Below, piece after piece: positions 60,867-64,000 of a stretch of 64,000 nucleotides of DNA. The translations under genes were made by a program, and so were the position numbers. The stretch comes from Roseovarius sp. MMSF_3281. GTDB lineage: Bacteria; Pseudomonadota; Alphaproteobacteria; Rhodobacterales; Rhodobacteraceae. Under the pieces are notes generated by a model. The model was not told the origin of the DNA. It was given only the letters and a program-made list of their open reading frames with translations, and did not search any database. The DNA is taken from NCBI RefSeq assembly GCF_030733685.1, contig NZ_JASHIM010000011.1, positions 1-64,000 of the forward strand, in the 5' to 3' direction. How positions within the stretch are numbered: position 1 is the stretch's first letter; each line of letters opens with the position of its first letter.

Positions 60867-62339
60867 TTATCGCCGCAGGTCGTTGATTGCGTCGCGCAAA
60901 AGGTCAATGCCGCTTTCGATAAGATCAAGGTTGATCGAAGACACGCCAAGCCGAAAGAACTTTTCGCCGGTTGCAGTGTCGGAAAAGCACGGCGCCAGTG
61001 GTTCCACGATGACCCCTTTTTCAAGCGCGGCCTCGGTAATGGCCTTGGCATTCAGCCTTGGATCGTCGTTGGCCAGAACGAAATTCGTTCCGCCGTATTC
61101 CCCTGATTGCAGGAAATCGGGCAGCCGGTCGCGAAGTATCGTGTCGGCCAGACGCCAGCGTTGCTCGTAATCCTGTCGGAGCCTGCGAAGTAACCCGTCA
61201 TAGCACCCCTGCCGGATGAAAGCGGCCGCGGTCTGTTGGAGGATCATCGGTGGATGGCGCAGCATCATGCCCCGGCAATCGCGCGCCGCCTCGATGTATT
61301 CCTCTGGGGCGGTCAAATAGCCCAGCCGCAAGCCCGGCGAAAGCCCCTTGGACAGGCTGCCAAGGTAAATCAGCCGCCCGGTATTATCCAGACTGTGCAG
61401 CGGCAACGGGGTGGAGTGCCGGTAGTCCACGTCACATTCGTAGTCGTCCTCGACGATATAGAAATCATAGGCCTCGGCGGCTTGCAGAAGCGTTTGCCGA
61501 CGGCGTTCGGACATGGTGACCGTTGTCGGCACCTGACGATTGGGAGTCACGAAAACCAGATCGACGTCGCGCAGGCGTTCGTCGACGATCATGCCCTCGT
61601 CATCCACCGGCTGAAATTTCAAAGCCCCGAAATTCGACCGCAGGATCTTGCGTGCATCCGGGTATCCGGGGTCTTCCATCGCGGCGATGCGATCACGCCC
61701 TCCGAACAACAGGCTTGTGATGAACAGCCCGTTCTGGGTTCCCAGCGTGATCAGAATTGAACTGCCGGGTTCGAAGATGCCCCGGCGGGGAAGAATACGT
61801 TGGCTGACCTGTTCGATCAGTTCCTCGCTATCGCCGTAAAAGCCGTCGGCCGACCAGATCTTGAGGTCTTTGCGGCTCATGGCCAGTCGGGTGCATTCGC
61901 GCCATTCGGTGACCGGGAAGCTGTCTTCGTTGATCTGGTTGCAGACGAAGGGGTAATCATAGGCGTGCCAGTTGTGCGGGCGGGTGATGGTTTCGATGTC
62001 ATCGGCGCGCCGCAGCTTGTTGATCTTATCGCCGATAGGCGCGCGCCGGCTGGCTTTCTTCCGGCCCTGCCTGGCATTGTCGAGGCGCATGCCGTGGTCG
62101 GAAGACACGAAATAGCCCGACCGGGGGCGGGCCTTGATCAATTGTTCCTCTTCCAGCTTGCGATAGGCCGAGACCACCGTGTTGATCGACACATCAAGTT
62201 CGCGGGCCAGTTTCCGGCATGATGCAAGCTTCATCCCATTGGGCATAAGGCCTTGGAAAATCAGGCGTGAAATCTGCGAAACGATCTGGTCGCGCAGCCC
62301 GTTGGACAGTGTTTTGTCGATGGTGAGCCGCTGCATCAT
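60867..62339 (-). CDS. MocR-type regulator (GntR helix-turn-helix fused to aminotransferase fold)
   Basis: A 490-residue fusion. The N-terminal GntR winged helix (about 10-80) contains ISRLIFQGLMPNGMKLASCR and LDVSINTVVSAYRKLEEEQL. The C-terminal class I aminotransferase-like domain (about 120-480) binds PLP at the Lys in YLGSLSKGLSPGLRLGYL. MocR proteins use PLP and amino compounds as effectors (PdxR, TauR, GabR). TauR-type members control taurine or beta-alanine catabolism, which would fit the semialdehyde dehydrogenase gene next to it. The target is inferred, not shown. Confidence 0.92.
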   Translation of the reverse strand: MMQRLTIDKTLSNGLRDQIVSQISRLIFQGLMPNGMKLASCRKLARELDVSINTVVSAYRKLEEEQLIKARPRSGYFVSSDHGMRLDNARQGRKKASRRAPIGDKINKLRRADDIETITRPHNWHAYDYPFVCNQINEDSFPVTEWRECTRLAMSRKDLKIWSADGFYGDSEELIEQVSQRILPRRGIFEPGSSILITLGTQNGLFITSLLFGGRDRIAAMEDPGYPDARKILRSNFGALKFQPVDDEGMIVDERLRDVDLVFVTPNRQVPTTVTMSERRRQTLLQAAEAYDFYIVEDDYECDVDYRHSTPLPLHSLDNTGRLIYLGSLSKGLSPGLRLGYLTAPEEYIEAARDCRGMMLRHPPMILQQTAAAFIRQGCYDGLLRRLRQDYEQRWRLADTILRDRLPDFLQSGEYGGTNFVLANDDPRLNAKAITEAALEKGVIVEPLAPCFSDTATGEKFFRLGVSSINLDLIESGIDLLRDAINDLRR

Positions 62340-62472
62340 TCGAAAGCTCGTGGGGGTTGGGGCCTGCCCAGTTTGGACGGGTCCGTGAAATATGTCAGTA
62401 CGTCAATTGATCGAAGCATGGGCTTGGATGCAAGGCAAGCCGTGGGGCGCGGTTTTCCCTGATTGGATCGAC

Positions 62473-62504
62473 AAGCGGCGCCGGGGAGGTTAACGGCGCC
62501 GCTT
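62473..62504 (-). terminator. Hairpin after the semialdehyde dehydrogenase gene
   Basis: Eleven-base arms AAGCGGCGCCG and CGGCGCCGCTT with a ten-base loop, 14 bases past the stop on the minus strand. There is only a weak T tail. Confidence 0.55.
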
Positions 62505-62517
62505 TGGTGGCTGGTGG

Positions 62518-63999
62518 TCAGGCGTCCTTGCCACTTGTGAAATTGAACTCGGCGCCGGTGCGGATGCCCGACGGCCAGCGCATGGTCATGGTTTTCAGCC
62601 GCGTATAGAACCTGACACCTTCCATGCCATGGATGTGATGATCGCCAAAAAGCGACCGCTTCCAGCCGCCAAAGGAATGATAGGCCACAGGCACCGGAAT
62701 GGGGACATTCACCCCGACCATGCCGATATGCGCCCGCGCCCAGAAATTGCGCGCCGCGTCGCCGTCACGGGTGAAGATCGCCGTTCCGTTGCCGTATTCG
62801 TGATCGTTGATCATCTGTACGGCGGTATCATAGTCGGCGGCCCGCACGACCGACAGGACCGGGCCGAATATCTCTTCCTTGTAGATCGACATGTCGGTTG
62901 TCACGTTGTCGAACAGGCAACCGCCGATGAAATACCCGTTTTCGTACCCCTGAAGCGTGGTATCGCGGCCGTCAACGACCAGATTTGCCCCCTGATCCAG
63001 ACCATCGGCGATCAGGTTGTGAATCTTGTCGTAGCTCTGTTTCGAAATGACCGGCCCCAGTTCGGACTCGGGGTCGGTGTAAGGTGCAATTTTCAGCGCG
63101 CGAATGCGCGGCTCAAGCGCCGCAACAAGCCTGTCGGCGGTTTCCTCGCCGACCGGAACGGCCACCGAGATCGCCATGCAGCGTTCCCCGGCCGAGCCAT
63201 AGGCCGATCCGATCAGGGCGTCGGTTACCTGTTCCATATCCGCGTCGGGCATGATGACCATGTGGTTTTTCGCGCCACACAGGGCCTGCACGCGTTTCCC
63301 GTTGTCGGTGCCGCGCGTATAGATGTAATGGCCGATCGGTGTCGAGCCCACGAAACTGACCGCCTCGACCTTGGGATTGTCGAGCAGGGCGTCCACGGCC
63401 TCCTTGTCGCCGTTGACGACGTTGAACACGCCTTCGGGCAGCCCGGCCTGTGTCAGCAATTCGGCAATTCGCATGACGACGCTGGGGTCCTTTTCCGAGG
63501 GCTTAAGCACGAAGGTATTGCCGCAGGCGATGGCGACCGGGTACATCCACAGAGGCACCATGGCCGGGAAATTGAACGGGGTAATCCCCGCCACCACGCC
63601 CACCGGTTGGCGCACGCTGAAACTATCGACGTTCTGGGCGACGGCTTCGGAATATTCCCCCTTGAGAAGCTGCGGAATACCGCAGGCGAATTCGACAACT
63701 TCGATGCCGCGCGCGATTTCACCTTTTGCATCGGGGAGGGTCTTGCCGTGTTCGGCCGACAGCAGGTTGGCCAGTTCGTCGATGTGTTTCTTTAGTAGGT
63801 CGCGGAATTCGAACATCACCGCTGCGCGCTTTGCCGGAGGGGTCGCAGCCCAATCCGCAAGGGCATCGGCGGCGGTGTCCACCACGGTATCGACGTCCGA
63901 TTTGCTGGCAAGCGCGACCTGTCCGGTTACGGCGCCCGTGGCGGGATTGCGAATGTCTGCAGTTCGGTCAGAGGTTCCGACCCAAGGTTTATTCGACAT
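62518..63999 (-). CDS. mmsA: CoA-acylating methylmalonate-semialdehyde dehydrogenase
   Basis: A 493-residue aldehyde dehydrogenase of the CoA-acylating class. It has the catalytic Cys in GERCMAIS (about 280-287), GAKNHMVIMPDAD in place of the usual ELGGK, FVGSTPIGHYIY and a C-terminal YHSFGGWKRSLFGD. MmsA converts methylmalonate semialdehyde to propionyl-CoA, or malonate semialdehyde to acetyl-CoA, in valine, myo-inositol and beta-alanine breakdown. The start codon ends one base before the window edge, so any upstream partners are out of view. It is followed on the same strand by the MocR regulator. Confidence 0.93.
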   Translation of the reverse strand: MSNKPWVGTSDRTADIRNPATGAVTGQVALASKSDVDTVVDTAADALADWAATPPAKRAAVMFEFRDLLKKHIDELANLLSAEHGKTLPDAKGEIARGIEVVEFACGIPQLLKGEYSEAVAQNVDSFSVRQPVGVVAGITPFNFPAMVPLWMYPVAIACGNTFVLKPSEKDPSVVMRIAELLTQAGLPEGVFNVVNGDKEAVDALLDNPKVEAVSFVGSTPIGHYIYTRGTDNGKRVQALCGAKNHMVIMPDADMEQVTDALIGSAYGSAGERCMAISVAVPVGEETADRLVAALEPRIRALKIAPYTDPESELGPVISKQSYDKIHNLIADGLDQGANLVVDGRDTTLQGYENGYFIGGCLFDNVTTDMSIYKEEIFGPVLSVVRAADYDTAVQMINDHEYGNGTAIFTRDGDAARNFWARAHIGMVGVNVPIPVPVAYHSFGGWKRSLFGDHHIHGMEGVRFYTRLKTMTMRWPSGIRTGAEFNFTSGKDA

Positions 64000-64000
64000 G

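Overview
The window looks like a chromosomal stretch of a marine alphaproteobacterium of the order Rhodobacterales (Roseobacter group). The evidence is high GC with strong third-position GC bias, dnaG next to rpoD, nrdR next to ribD, a complete soxBDAG operon, many solute-transport operons (TRAP, TTT and BCCT types), DUF1489, DUF2189 and DUF3726 proteins, and a class II ribonucleotide reductase. The species is not named, because no search could be run. No rRNA, tRNA, CRISPR array, transposase or integrase was recognised.

Layout. 0-13.1 kb is a methylamine and one-carbon block: a dimethylglycine/sarcosine dehydrogenase-like flavoprotein, a glutamate dehydrogenase and heterotetrameric sarcosine oxidase (soxB, soxD, soxA, soxG). 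A TadE/TadE/TadG trio on the minus strand interrupts it. 13.2-21.7 kb is core: dnaG, rpoD, a HlyU-family protein, a YjbQ-family protein, an SDR, nrdR and ribD. A 160-bp cluster of palindromes with a GTAC core sits at 17.95-18.11 kb. 21.7-32.5 kb is an accessory catabolic island. It holds a TRAP transporter, a fused alpha/beta 2-oxoacid (acetoin-type) dehydrogenase E1, a lipoyl-alpha/beta-hydrolase fusion, VOC, beta-hydroxyacid dehydrogenase and SDR enzymes, and an IclR regulator. Its ends carry three copies of a 118-bp double-hairpin repeat. 32.6-37.2 kb holds capsule genes of the KpsC, Wza/KpsD and KpsS types. 37.8-40.4 kb holds ribE, a secreted metallo-beta-lactamase-fold protein and a DUF2189 membrane protein.

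40.6-48.2 kb is a minus-strand cluster: DUF3726 protein, an unrecognised 564-aa protein, BCCT transporter, an M19-like protein without the usual HxD zinc motif, an aldehyde dehydrogenase and a LysR regulator. Arrays of perfect palindromes lie on both sides of it. Then come two small conserved proteins, the B12-dependent ribonucleotide reductase nrdJ, and a remnant in which the start of a dCTP-deaminase-like gene is joined out of frame to the tail of a thyX gene. 52.3-60.2 kb is a catabolic locus: sulfopyruvate-decarboxylase-like comDE, a tripartite tricarboxylate (TctCAB) transporter, an enolase-superfamily enzyme, a LysR regulator and a GlcD-type FAD dehydrogenase. This arrangement fits uptake and oxidation of a 2-hydroxy acid such as 3-sulfolactate. 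The window ends with a MocR-type regulator and a methylmalonate-semialdehyde dehydrogenase.

The most interesting material is the TRAP/E1/lipoyl-hydrolase island with its repeats, the DUF/BCCT/M19-like cluster, the comDE-TTT-FAD dehydrogenase locus, the GTAC palindrome array, and the dcd-thyX chimera beside nrdJ.
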